Assembly (NCBI GenBank): GCA_016508695.1
Contig: VNKQ01000009.1
Span: 1,488,001 to 1,552,000, forward strand
DNA length: 64,000 bases
Direction: 5' to 3'
DNA from: Hyphodiscus hymeniophilus
Lineage: Eukaryota > Ascomycota > Leotiomycetes > Helotiales > Hyphodiscaceae
A program made the translations under genes and the position numbers. Positions 37,052-48,900 of this stretch are shown in pieces (positions within the stretch are counted from its first letter, which is position 1; each line of letters opens with the position of its first letter). The notes beneath the pieces are model-generated. The model searched no databases and had not been told where the DNA came from. It saw only the letters and a program-made list of their open reading frames with translations.

Positions 37052-40000
37052 GTTGAAATTGGAGAGTAATTGGTGTGGCTTGCGAGGTTTATGGCATTTG
37101 CAAAGACTTTCAACAGACAAAGAGGAGATTTAACACTTCATTATATTATTCTTTGGTACAGATAGTGAATCTTGAAGGCATCGTAGGCTCTCGGCCGAAG
37201 AGTCGCGGTCACGCGTCAGATGGTAAGATTTCATACTGGAGGATTGGAACTTCCCCAGAATCTGGGCAGCGTGAAACGAACGAAGCACGTGGGATCGATC
37301 ATCAAGACCAATTCTATATGTATGAATGACAGAGGGGAATCCCATCCCATCCCATCCATTCCACTGGAATCCAAGTTGTGGGAGATCATCCCACTCTATT
37401 TCCCTGCTTTGACCCAAACCTTAAGGTCGGTATAGAAAGGACCATGAAGAACCGTCTACCCCTCGTCTTCTTGACGTCACTTCAGCCACAGACATCGACA
37501 ATCCAGTATCGCCAGTATCGCCAGTACCAACCTTATATCTATTTCGACCCGCGATTATGGTCAATAGCTATCAGTACACACTTGACAATCAATGCTCTTC
37601 CCAGGTACCGCATATATCGACGAATGAATTGCGCTTCCAACACTCCATGACAACCCTACTCAGGGAAGCGTATGGAGTCGTGGACCACTCAAATCCAAGT
37701 GATCCACCGCCGTTTACCAAGGCTGGCAATCAGATAACGACGGCGACCATCCAGCGATGGTCTGTGCCGCACGCTATGTTTATGTATACTGTACGATACC
37801 TTACTGATACCTTACTAACGTACCGCCTTGTAACCACCCCGCGATGATCAGTGATCATCATCATCAGATAACCCTAAGTATTGGGACTTTCGGACGAAAT
37901 AGCAGGATCACCCGCGAAGCTGTCAGCACCCAACTGCTGTTGTTGCTGGCATCTAAAAGCGGAACACTCTCGATGCTTGTTTTCATATCCCCAGCCGGCT
38001 GTTGGCCGTTGAGAACTTTGAAATGGCTCCTTACGGCAACTAGGGTCTGTTTAGGATCGCGTCAGACCTAAGCCTTGCACATCTTGACCCAAAACAAGGC
38101 GACGCTACTGGGCGTAGTCAGACTATTCCCACCGACAGCCCCATAGTGTTGCCGAATAGCTTCAGGGTGCATTTGTTTTGTGATCAACAGTACATGTGCT
38201 CGAGTGAGCGTTTTCTCGAGGTTTCCCTGAAGTAGTGAAACCTGCATTGAGCTTGCAGATCTTATGATGGTTGATTAGGAAGCTTAAAGTACCTGTACTT
38301 TAACTTAAACCCGGCGCGTGGTGCACAACCTGGAAGAGGGTAAAGAAACGTCCTCATCAGTGTCGCGGTCCCTGATCTCGTCGAGCTAGGTCTCTACAGT
38401 AGTATCGCTTTCATACGGAGTACCTCCGTAAGGCTTATGATTTGGAATAATAATGGGCAGGACGCAGTGGACTCAGTACCGCCGTAGAAGCCTATCAGGG
38501 ATGTCAGAGCTCACGGACGTCCCGTAACCTGGCTGGTGCGGCGTTGGGTCCTTGGACAGAGCCAGCATCGAAATAGCAGGTGGGGTCCATTGCTTCACGA
38601 CAGCCTAGAGCTGAGTGGCTACGCATTGCCTGGCTTGTGGATACTTGACATACTGTACCGTAGCATAATAGCACGGACAACAACGATAACAGTACATGTA
38701 CTTCCGTACAGAGTGCAGTACGTACCCATAGCTATCGGCTACGCCGTGACCTTGCATCTATGCCCTGCCTAGTGCACCAAGTAGCTACGTAAGTACCTGG
38801 TTGTACTCTGTATCCTTCAAGTCACCCCCTGCTTTTCCCCCCTGGCTGTGGATGAGCGAATACCCTGGTCCACATCAAATACCCAGTGGCTGGACCGTGC
38901 CGCGCCCATACCGTGCTAGCTTTCTTTTCCTGTCGCTCACGGCCGACTCTTTCGACCCTGTGTTGAACTTTAATTACTCCCAAGTTTTGAGTCGTGAACA
39001 GTACTATGCTTGCTTCTGCAGGATTCCGCATTGCTGCATCGTGGAGGGATTGGGAACCCAGTTCATGCAAAATAACAGAGATATCGGCTATGAAGGGAAT
39101 GAGAAGCACCTATGCCACCAGGGTTCAGTTGACGTAATTTCTCTCACGCATCGCTGGGCCTGACTCAGGCATGCACCTTGTGGGGTTATGGGAAGGTCTC
39201 ATGCCGGGCTTAATGTATAGCCCTCGTTCTCTTTCCTTTCTTGGTAGGAGTAGCGATGTGCAGAAGTGCAGAAGATGATTGACGGGCTGCGGTTAATGGG
39301 CTTAAAGTTGCCTGCAGACTGCACATATCCGATGTTGCACTCGGCTGAAAATAACTCGAGACGCATGCGTGCGGCGGGGCAGGCCACGGTTTTTACATAA
39401 AAGTCGCATCCCGATCACTTCCAAATTTGAAGTTTGTTTGGGCTACTCACTTTAGCGTTTCGATGGCTGATTGATTGGTCCTCGAGGAGATGAATGACCT
39501 GTCTAAGTTTGAACATGTGTTGTTGATAAACGATGTGATTGCATACCCTACCGCAGATCCGGTTTGTCTTGCTATACGAGTGAGACATCGGGTATTGAGT
39601 TTGCGGTGATTACCGGCAATTAATATGTATGTTCTAGGATGCTGCTCTCGTGAGATTATGGAGATTTTGGAGTCGACAAGGGTGGGGGTTTTCACGTGCT
39701 CGGCCCCTTCACGTCCTGATCTCTTCATTGACACAATCATGAAGATAACAGGATGCTGGAAGTGAAATGCAGATTGCACCATCTATATCATGTATGCCAA
39801 TGCAACCCCCATTCCAAGCCAATTTCGTTGCTCCAAGAAACCCATGAATCAATCGAAGAATGGTTCCCGCCCGCTGAACACTCACTCAATCAACATATCA
39901 GGAACCAGAGCGCCGAATACCTTTCCATCCATCAGAACAAGCTCTTTTAAAAAGCCCTAGCACACAACGCCTAGTAGCGTTTCATCCGCCAATGCTCCGA

Positions 40001-40195
40001 AACCAATAACGCCATACCCCGCCAGCCGCACACGGCACACCGCACAAGTTCGTTTGGCCAAGTTCCCGATCCCGAAATCGCCAACAAGCTTTAGCCAAGT
40101 TGCCCAGGACAATGAGTGCAAGGCCAAGTAATTTACGATCAGAACACCAAGCTTGAGCCAAGGTGCCCAGACAACAAGTGCAAAGCCCGGAGCAT
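37052..40195. other. Long gene-free stretch
   Basis: About 3.1 kb between the start of the DUF1752 gene and the stop of the trans-ER gene. It holds short simple repeats (CCCAT near 37342, TATCGCCAG near 37507), the palindrome at 38414-38430, and the degenerate tandem copies at 40091-40222 that run into the trans-ER 3' end. No gene recognised. Confidence 0.55.
38414..38430. repeat. Perfect 7-bp-arm palindrome TACGGAG-TAC-CTCCGTA
   Basis: The two arms are exact reverse complements around a 3-base centre. Related TACGGAG/CTCCGTA-like words recur nearby (for example CTTCCGTACAGAG near 38701). Confidence 0.8.
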
Positions 40196-40222
40196 CTAAT
40201 TCACGATCGGAACAACAAGCTT
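40091..40222. repeat. Diverged tandem duplication overlapping the 3' end of the trans-ER gene
   Basis: Copy A (40091-40154) and copy B (40155-40222) share GCCAAGNTGCCCAG, GAGTGCAA/AAGTGCAA, TAATTTACGATC/TAATTCACGATC and CAAGCTT in the same order. Copy B contains the stop codon and last codons of the enoyl reductase gene, so copy A reads as a duplicated gene end just past the stop. A weaker third copy may begin near 40050. Confidence 0.7.
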
Positions 40223-41346
40223 TTGCCCACTAACTTCATGACGACGAAGCATTCCCACGCCTTCAAGAAGCGCAGGGAAACCACCCTGCAGCACCTTCGT
40301 AGGGTGAGGACGTAGCTTCCCCGCCAAGAAATGCTTCTCCATCGAGACGTAAAACGGGTGAGAGTACTCCAACAATTCCGGCCGAGCTTCCGATAAGAAT
40401 GGCTCAGGCCATAAGCATGGTCGCCCAGTGAAGGCGAACGCGATTATCCAGTCTGCTTTGACGACTTTACGGGTGCAGCCTGCAGGGTGGAAGGGGTCCA
40501 AAGCTGTGTATTTCCCGCCAGCGCGACCTATGGACGCGAAGCAGATTTTCATGGACGTCTCATCGGTGATGCAATCGACTGTGTAGGCGAGTGTGTTCTT
40601 GGTGTACTTCTTGATGTCGGCAGCGCAGGTTTCGGAATGGTAGTCCCAGCATTCTTCGGCGCCGTAGGATCTGACGAGGTCGAAGTTCTTGGCGGAGCAG
40701 ACTGCGAGGGGTTGGAGGCCGCAGCTGTGAGCAAAGCATTAGTATTTGCACTGTGATTCTTGTGGGTCTAGAAGTCTAGAAGGAGTTCTTACATTTTGAG
40801 AATTTGGATTGTCATCGTTCCAACAGCGCTAGATGCACCATACACGAGGACTGGAAATGCCTTCTCGGCTGGCTTGTCGACCAAGCTCCATGGGATACCG
40901 AAGGACTGGAACAAGACCATTGCAGCAGAGTTGAGCGCAGTGCCCATGGTGCAAGCATCCGCATAGGACATGTTCTCCGGGATCTTGAAGGTCAAGTCTC
41001 CAGCCAACGCAGCATATTCGACAAAGGCACCCCCAGAAATCCGTGTCTTGTCCATACCACAAGCTGACCCGCAGAGTCGGTCGCCGATACTGACTTCTCG
41101 TTTGACTTTAGATCCAATCTTGACGACGGTCCCAGCGCAGTCGAAACCAAACGACACACCGGGAGTGACCATTTCTCCGCTCAGTTTGGTGTCGACCGGG
41201 TTTAGTGCCACGGCGTGGGTCTTGACGAGGATCATATCATCTTCGCACTCAATGACGGGGAGGTCTTGGACGATACAAAAATCGTGATCTTCGCTGCCAA
41301 TGACGGCCGTCTGGGTCTTGGGAATGAATGGAGTTGCGGACGGCAT
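40196..41346 (-). CDS. Trans-acting enoyl reductase (LovC-type, zinc-less MDR)
   Basis: Exons 41346..40793 and 40724..40196 give 360 residues, the usual size of stand-alone PKS-partner enoyl reductases. The start is the ATG giving MPSATPFIPKTQTAVIG; the upstream extension includes implausible sequence. The N-terminal GroES-like part has VKTHAVALNPVDTKL and FGFDCAGTVVKIG. The Rossmann part has VLVYGASSAVGTMTIQILK, followed after the splice by SAKNFDLVRSYGAEECWDYH, and later TLAYTVDCITDE, CFASIGRAGGKYTALDPF and KVLQGGFPALLEG. These segments follow LovC closely. LovC-type enzymes act in trans with a PKS whose ER domain is inactive, using NADPH. The gene is divergent from the PKS-NRPS over 1.6 kb and is its obvious partner. 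Confidence 0.94.
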
Positions 41347-42978
41347 CTTCGGTTTTGGAGGGTTCAAAAAGAAATGAGTAGGCAAAATACCAAAATGGTT
41401 TAAGAGTAAAATTGAACAGAGTGCTTCCGCCAAATATTATTTTCTCGTTATTTGTAAGTCAGCTCTGCTGTAGGTGTTCGAAGGGTTGAATTTGTCTCAA
41501 TGTCAGCAATGTGAGATTTTTTGAAGACAGATATATTGGGCGAGAGCAGAGTTAAATCCAACTTCACGTAATTGTTATGTGCTTGTAGGCTATCTGACCA
41601 TGTGTGTAATTTGTCAGATACCTGAGCTACATGCCAAGACTACAACTCCATGCCAATACTGGAATAAGGTGCGACTGCCAAGGGAAGATCCCATGCGGCG
41701 TGAGCAGCATTTGTCCAACTGGGTCGCTCAAGATTCAAACATAGGACATGTTGCGAATTTGTAGAGCTAGATATTAAGAGGAAGAGTCGAAAAGGGGGCG
41801 GAGCGGAGCGCAATGTAGTGCGGAATATACCGTTGCTTGAAGCCAGTCGGAGAAATCTCCTCAGGTGTGAACCAAGCCCATCAGCCAAAATTAGATGCGG
41901 CTTGGTGCCCTCATTCACTGCCCTGTCTTCCCCATGATGCACCGGGGGCTGTCACTGGCCAGATAGGCGAGTAATTGACGAGAACTAGCGTGCTGCGGTA
42001 ACACCCCTTACTTACCCAGAATGGAGACTCTGACCAGATGTCAGATTCTATTCTTCGACCACTATTCACCAACCACCTGAGAAACTATGCAAACGAGCCG
42101 CATCTCCCCACCAGAGCTACCTTTACGGTCATACACAACCCTGGGCACATCTTATTTTCAGTACTCTGGCAGCTCAGCCTCGGAGTCTCTGACCTTCACT
42201 GCTTCGAACACACATTGAGCTACCCGAATCCTTCGACGATTAACCTTTCCTCTGCGGGTCCATCTCTATTGCAGTCGAGTCACGAGTATTACTACTTGCC
42301 TGATGAGAACTATTTTTGGAATCATGACTGCCATCAGACCTATCAGGTTGACGATCACTCAACGAGGCTCTTTATTGTCTGAGGCTTCAATGAGTGATCA
42401 TGAACATCAGCCAAGGAATAAGTATATACCACTCCGCCCTTTGAAGGAGCTATTCTCTCCAGTACCAAACCTCTTCAACTTTCAACAAATCTTTCAACAG
42501 ACCAATCACATTCGTGTCGGTGTTCTTCACAACATCCCTCACTCAATCATCCCAATCAACCTTCACAATCTCGACCCCTCAGTAGCTTCAATCATTCCCA
42601 TTTATATCTCGTACAAAGTTGTAGAAGATATTGGAATCACTCAGCTTCTCTCGCATAGCAACTCATCAACTGTTCTTGCAGAAAGCTTCAAGAAAAGTCC
42701 CCCTGTCATATCATTCATTTGATAATCCGCCCCAAATCTAACAAACAGTCTCCCAAGTCTAAAGACTTTTATACAACCAAAACTATCATTCTGCAATCCG
42801 GCCAATCAGTCAAAGTTTGCAACACCAACTCTACGAAACAATCATTTCTCGACATTGGAATTAGCTTTTCTGTGTTGAAATCACAAACTTCCTCAACCCT
42901 CCCACCTCTGTGATCGGATTCGTTTAGAAATTTACGTTTATCAATCACCAAACCAAAAACCATCAAAGATCAATCAAG
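41347..42978. promoter_or_regulatory. Bidirectional promoter region between trans-ER and PKS-NRPS
   Basis: About 1.6 kb with no convincing gene separates the two divergent start codons. The PKS-NRPS side is C/T-rich with repeated CAATCA/ATCAATCA words just before the AATCAAGATG start context. I looked for the TOXE tox-box (ATCTCNCGNA, from memory) and saw no exact match here. The shared region would allow coordinated control of both genes. Confidence 0.5.
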
Positions 42979-45900
42979 ATGAGCCAATACGTCAACGAGC
43001 CAATTGCTGTTGTTGGCAGTGCTTGTCGATTCCCTGGAGGAGCATCATCCCCATCGAAACTTTGGGAACTCCTTGAGAAGCCTCGCGATGTGTTGCGACC
43101 AATCGATCGCTTCAAGGCTGAAAACCATTACCACGCCGATGGTCACCACCACGGTACATCCAATGTTACTGCTGCTTATCTTCTCGATGAGGACACTCGC
43201 GCCTTCGACCCTCAATTCTTCAGCATCCAAGCTGGTGAAGCAGAATCCATTGATCCCCAACAGCGCGTTTTGCTCGAAACCGTCTACGAGGGTATCGAAT
43301 CTGCTGGCATGACCATTGAGGGTCTGCAGAACTCTTCGACTTCAGTCTATGTTGGCGTTATGTGCAACGACTACAGCGGAATTGCTTACCACGATGGGGA
43401 AGCCGTTCCCAAGTACGCCGCGACTGGTACTGCTCTCAGTATTATGTCGAATCGAATCTCTTATTTCTTCAACTGGAACGGACCTTGTATGACTATTGAT
43501 ACCGCCTGCTCTTCGTCTCTCGTCGCTGTTCACCAAGCAGTCCAAGTCTTGCGAAGCGGCGAGTCTCGCGTCGCAGTTGCTGCTGGCACGAACCTGATTT
43601 TGGGTCCCAGTGAGTAGTTCTGCAATACAAGTTGCTCTTCATTTACTGATTGGAATCTAGAAATGTTCGTTGCTGAAAGTAACCTCAATATGTTGTCCGC
43701 GGACAGTCGATCTCGCATGTGGGATGCCGGAGCCAACGGCTACGCGCGTGGCGAAGGTGTTGCATCCGTAATCCTGAAAACCCTCAGCCAAGCAATTGCG
43801 GATGGGGACAACATCGAATGCATCATTCGTGAGACTGGTGTTAACCAGGACGGCCGAACACCCGGTATCACTATGCCCAGTTCGACTGCACAAGCTGCCC
43901 TGATCCGATCGACCTATGCCAAGGCCGGTTTGGATCTGAGCAAGAAATCCGACCGATGCCAATATTTCGAGGCACACGGCACCGGAACCAAGGCTGGTGA
44001 TCCTCAAGAAGCTGGAGCCATTTACAAGGCATTCTTTGCTGAGACTGGCTGCACTGACCCCGACGACATCCTCCATGTGGGTTCCATCAAGACTGTCATC
44101 GGCCACACTGAGGGTACAGCTGGAATTGCTGGTCTTCTGAAGGCTTCGTTGGCCATTCAAAACAAGACCATCCCACCCAACCTACTCTTCACCACCCTAA
44201 ACCCTGACCTTGAGGAATTTTACGATCATCTCAAGATTCCAACGGAAACCATCGCTTGGCCTGAGCTTCCCGAGGGGACCCCCCGCCGTGTCAGTGTCAA
44301 CAGTTTCGGTTTTGGTGGAACTAACGCGCACGCCATCGTCGAAGGCTACGAGCCTACCGAACAAGTCGCCGCAGTCTCATCTGACCCTGTGGCCATTCCC
44401 TTCACATTCTCCGCCCCCAACGAGAAGGCTCTTACCACCCAGCTCAATTCTTACCTCGCTTATCTTACGGAGAACAAAGACATCGATTTGAACGCGGTCG
44501 CATGGACTTTGGCTAAGCGATCAGCATTCAACTACCGAGTTGCATTCTCTGCCATTACTGGTGACAAGCTTGCCGAGAAGATCGAGGCAAAGCTTGAGGC
44601 CAAGAAATCTGGCAACACTCCAGTAGGCACTCGCCCGATCAAGGATGCGCAAGCGATCCTCGGTATCTTCACCGGTCAAGGTGCTCAATGGGCTGCAATG
44701 GGACGTGAATTGATTCTTTCTTCCTCTGTTGTTGAGGGAATCATTGACGATCTTGAGCAATCCCTTGCAGAGCTTCCAGCTACCGAGCGTCCTTCCTGGT
44801 CGTTGAAGGAAGAAATGCTTAAGCAGGGCAAGGACTCTCGTCTCTCTGAGGGTCTCATGTCTCAACCTCTCTGCACTGCTGTGCAAGTTGTGCTGGTCAA
44901 CCTTCTTCGCACTGCCGGTATCACCTTCGAATCGGTTGTTGGCCACTCTTCTGGAGAAATCGGAGCTGCATATGCTGCTGGTTATATCAGTGCTCGCGAT
45001 GCCATTCGCATCGCTTACTTCCGAGGATACTATGCGAAGCTCGCGAAGGGACCAAATGGCGAGAACGGGTCTATGCTTGCGGCCGGAACTTCTTTAGAAG
45101 ACGCCAATGAACTCTGCTCTCTCGAGTCGCTTGAAGGCAGAATCCAAGTCGCTGCCAGTAACTCATCTTCCAGCGTCACACTCTCCGGTGACGAGGATGC
45201 AATTGAGGAGGCCTTGGAAATCTTGAAGGATGAGCAGAAGTTTGCCAGACAACTCAAAGTCGACACTGCTTATCACTCCCACCACATGAAGCCTTGCTCT
45301 GAGGCCTACACTCAATCTTTGAAGGATTGTAAGATTCAGATCTTGAAACCTACCGAAGGTTGCACCTGGTTCTCTTCTGTCTTTGGTGGCAAAGTTCCCG
45401 ATGCTGCTGATGAGCTCGACAGTGTTTACTGGATGAAAAACATGCTTCAGCCTGTCTTGTTTTCCCAAGCTCTTACTGCAGCTCTTGCGAACAACGATGC
45501 TCCTGCTATGGCCATGGAGGTTGGTCCACACCCAGCTCTGAAAGGCCCCGCATCTGCGACCATCGAAGAAGTTCTCGGCCACAACGTTCCATACGTTGGA
45601 ACTCTCAGCCGCAACACAAATGACGTTGAGGCGTTCGCTGATTCTTTGGGCTTCTTGTGGACCTGCTTTGGCCCGTCTACTCCTAAATTCGCTGCTTTCG
45701 ACCAATATTTCAGCAATGATGCTGTTGCGCAAAAGGCACTTCTTAAGGATATCCCAAGATATACCTGGGATCACGACCGTGTTTACTTCTACGAGTCACG
45801 CACGTCCAGAGTACAACGCATGCGAAAGGATCCTACCCACGAACTCCTCGGAGTCCGTATGGATGACGAAGTCGAAGGCGAATACAGATGGCGCAACTAC

Positions 45901-48900
45901 CTCAAGCCAGCTGAGATCTCCTGGCTTTCTGGACACAGCATCCAGGGACAGACTCTCTTCCCAGCTGCTGGCTTTGCAGTCATGGCAATTGAAGCCTCCA
46001 AGGTTCTTGCAAACGCTGACGAGGTTGAGCTGATCGAACTACACAACTTCAGCTGCCATCGCGCCCTGGCTTTCCCCGACGAAGCTGCTGGAGTTGAAAC
46101 CCTTTTCACCCTAGCCAGCGTTCAAAGAGGCGATGGTATTATCACCGCCAATTTCATGTGTGATGCTTCCTTGAACCGAGACAATAACCTTGCATCCATG
46201 TCTAACGGGCAGCTGGTTCTTCGTCTTGGGAAGCCATCGGAGACTACTCTCCCGGACAGAACTCCATCTGCATTTGAGCTGAAGGAAGTTGACGTTGATG
46301 ATTTCTACGCCAGCTTGGCTCACATTGGATACAACTTCAATGGTCTTTTCAAAGGTGTTTCATCAATGTCACGAGCAACAGACATGTGCTCCGGCACTCT
46401 CTATGTCCCCGACGACGAGAACGAGGACTGCCCATACATCATCCACCCTGCTGCGCTCGACACTGGTTTCCACGCCTTATTCGGAGCAATTGGTGCTCCA
46501 GGAGACGGACGTCTTTGGACTTTGCATGTCCCCACGATCACAGAGAGAATAAAGATCAACCCCCACGCTTTCAAAGCTGGTGCTGCACTCGGAATTGAGC
46601 TTCCTTTCGACACCGGTCTCGCCAAGTCCCCTGCCGGATTCCGCGGTTTCACTGGTGACGTTACAATCTACGACGAAAGTGGAAAGCACTGCCTTGTCTC
46701 TGTCGAGAGGCTTAGTGTTTCTCCTCTTGGTCAACCCACGAAGGCCGATGATCGTCCAATCTTTGGCGAGACCTCTTGGATGGAGGCTGAGCCAAACTGT
46801 GCGATCGGATTCGAAGAATGGGTTGAGACAGATGTCCAGAAGCGCCTAGGTGCTATCATCGACCGTGCTTGCTTTTTCTACCTCAAGCAAGCGTACCAGG
46901 CCCTCACCCCAGCCGAACGCGAAGCATGTGACTTCCATCCCAAGGCTGTCTTGAACTGGGCTGAGCACTTGATCGATCTTGTTTCCCGTGGAGCTCATCC
47001 TCACCTGAAGAAGGAGTTCATGAACGACACCGATGAGATCATGCGACCAAAGATGTTGGAAATGTGCAAGGACTACCCAGATATGGAAAAGCTGATGTTC
47101 AACGGCGACCGTCTGCTCCCATTTGTCCGAGGCGAGCTCAGCTTGTTGGAAGAATTCCGAAGCCACGACTTACTCGACTGGCTATACAAGGGCTCAGAAG
47201 GTACTCCCGAGTACAACACTTATACTGGATACCTCGTCAAGCAACTGGCCCACCGCTTCCCTTACATGAACATCTTGGAGATTGGAGCTGGTACTGGATC
47301 TGCTACCGAGGCAGTTCTTGGCGAGATCGGCCACAGCTACTCTTCCTACACATTCACCGACATTTCAGCTGGTTTCTTTCCCGATGCAGCAAATCTGTTC
47401 AAAGACCACGTTGAGACAAACGGCATGAGCTTCAAAGTCCTTGATGTTGAGAAGGACCCGAAGACCCAAGGATTTGAGGAAGGCAAATACGATCTTATCG
47501 TTGCTGCCAACGTTCTCCATGCCACTAAATTCCTCGATCAGACAATCGAAAACTCCCGCAAGCTTTTGAGACCTGGTGGATACCTTGTCCTCATGGAAAT
47601 CACTGATGTCGACTGGCTTCGAACTGGTTTCATGCTCTCGGGTATGCATGGATGGTGGGCTGGAGCCGAAGATGGTCGCCCATACACTCCTATCGTCACC
47701 CAAGAGCGATGGGATGGTGTCTTCCGCCGCAACGGATTCTCTGGCATTGACACCGCCACACCACCTTCTAAGTCTTTCATGGCTCCTTTCTCAGTCATGG
47801 TCACTCAAGCTGTTGACACTCAAATGGAAATCATCCGCAAGCCCCTTGAGGCTACGCCTTCCAAGCCGATTGTCGAGAACCTGGTCATCATTGGTGGGCA
47901 AGAAGCAGAGACCTGTGACCTTGCTGAAGAGATTGAGGACCTTGTCAAGCCGTTTGCTGGAAACATTTCCCAGATCGACACTCTTGAAGAATTGGATGTC
48001 GAGAGTTTCAGTGCCGCCACCTCAGTTCTTTGCTTGACCGAACTCGACAAACCAGTCTTCAAGTCTCTTACGGAGGAGCGACACAAGATTCTCCAAACTA
48101 TGATGGACCAAGGAAGAAACATCCTTTGGGTTGTCAAAGGTGCGCAGGGAGAAAATCCATACTCTCGAATGATCTTCGGAATTGCTCGTTGCTTGGTTGG
48201 CGAGCGTCGTGACGGTCTCACCATGCAAATCATTGACGTTGCTCAAGATGATGAGCCTGAAGCCTCTAAAATTGCCGAAGCTCTCATTCGCATGCACGTG
48301 GTAGATTCATGGAAGAAACTCGACAAGCCGTACGACCCACTCTGGACTTTGGAGCGCGAAATGCATGTCTCCAGCGGAGTTGTACACATTCCCCGCTACC
48401 AACCAGCAAAGGTCCTCGAGACTAGATACAATGCCAGTAGACGCCAGATCAAGACTCTTGAGCCTCTAAGCACCGCTACGGTCGAAATCACTTCCGATGG
48501 ATCTTCATACGACATTGAGGAGTATCTTCCAGCTGTTTCGGATTTCGAAGCTGCTGAGGATGCTAGCCTGACCACGATCCGATTGAAGCGATCCGTGCTG
48601 ACCGCTGTCAAAGTCAAGTCAGCTGGATGTCTTTTCCTTGCAATTGGCGAGGATACCAAGACCCACAAGAAGGTCCTTGCATTATCTGAGAACCAACGAT
48701 CTCTCATCTCTGTGCCAAAGACTTGGGCAGTTGCATGCGACGTTTCGGAGGAACTTGAGGCCAGCCTCTTGCAAGCCGCTGCTGACGAGCTCCTTGCTGA
48801 TTCCATCTTGAGCAAGGCTAATGGTAGCTACTTCATCCATGAGCCAAGTAACTCTCTTGCTCATGTATTGACCCGTAAGGCTGCTGAAAAGAAGGCGTCT

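Noticed and set aside
42303..42722. 139-residue plus-strand open frame just upstream of the PKS-NRPS
   Set aside because: It lies in the C/T-rich presumed promoter, has an atypical composition and no recognised motif.
41350..42978. Exact tox-box (ATCTCNCGNA) in the synthase/trans-ER promoter as proof of bANK control
   Set aside because: No exact match was found by eye in this interval. One match near 63048 (ATCTCGCGGA) lies in the flavoprotein pseudogene and looks coincidental.
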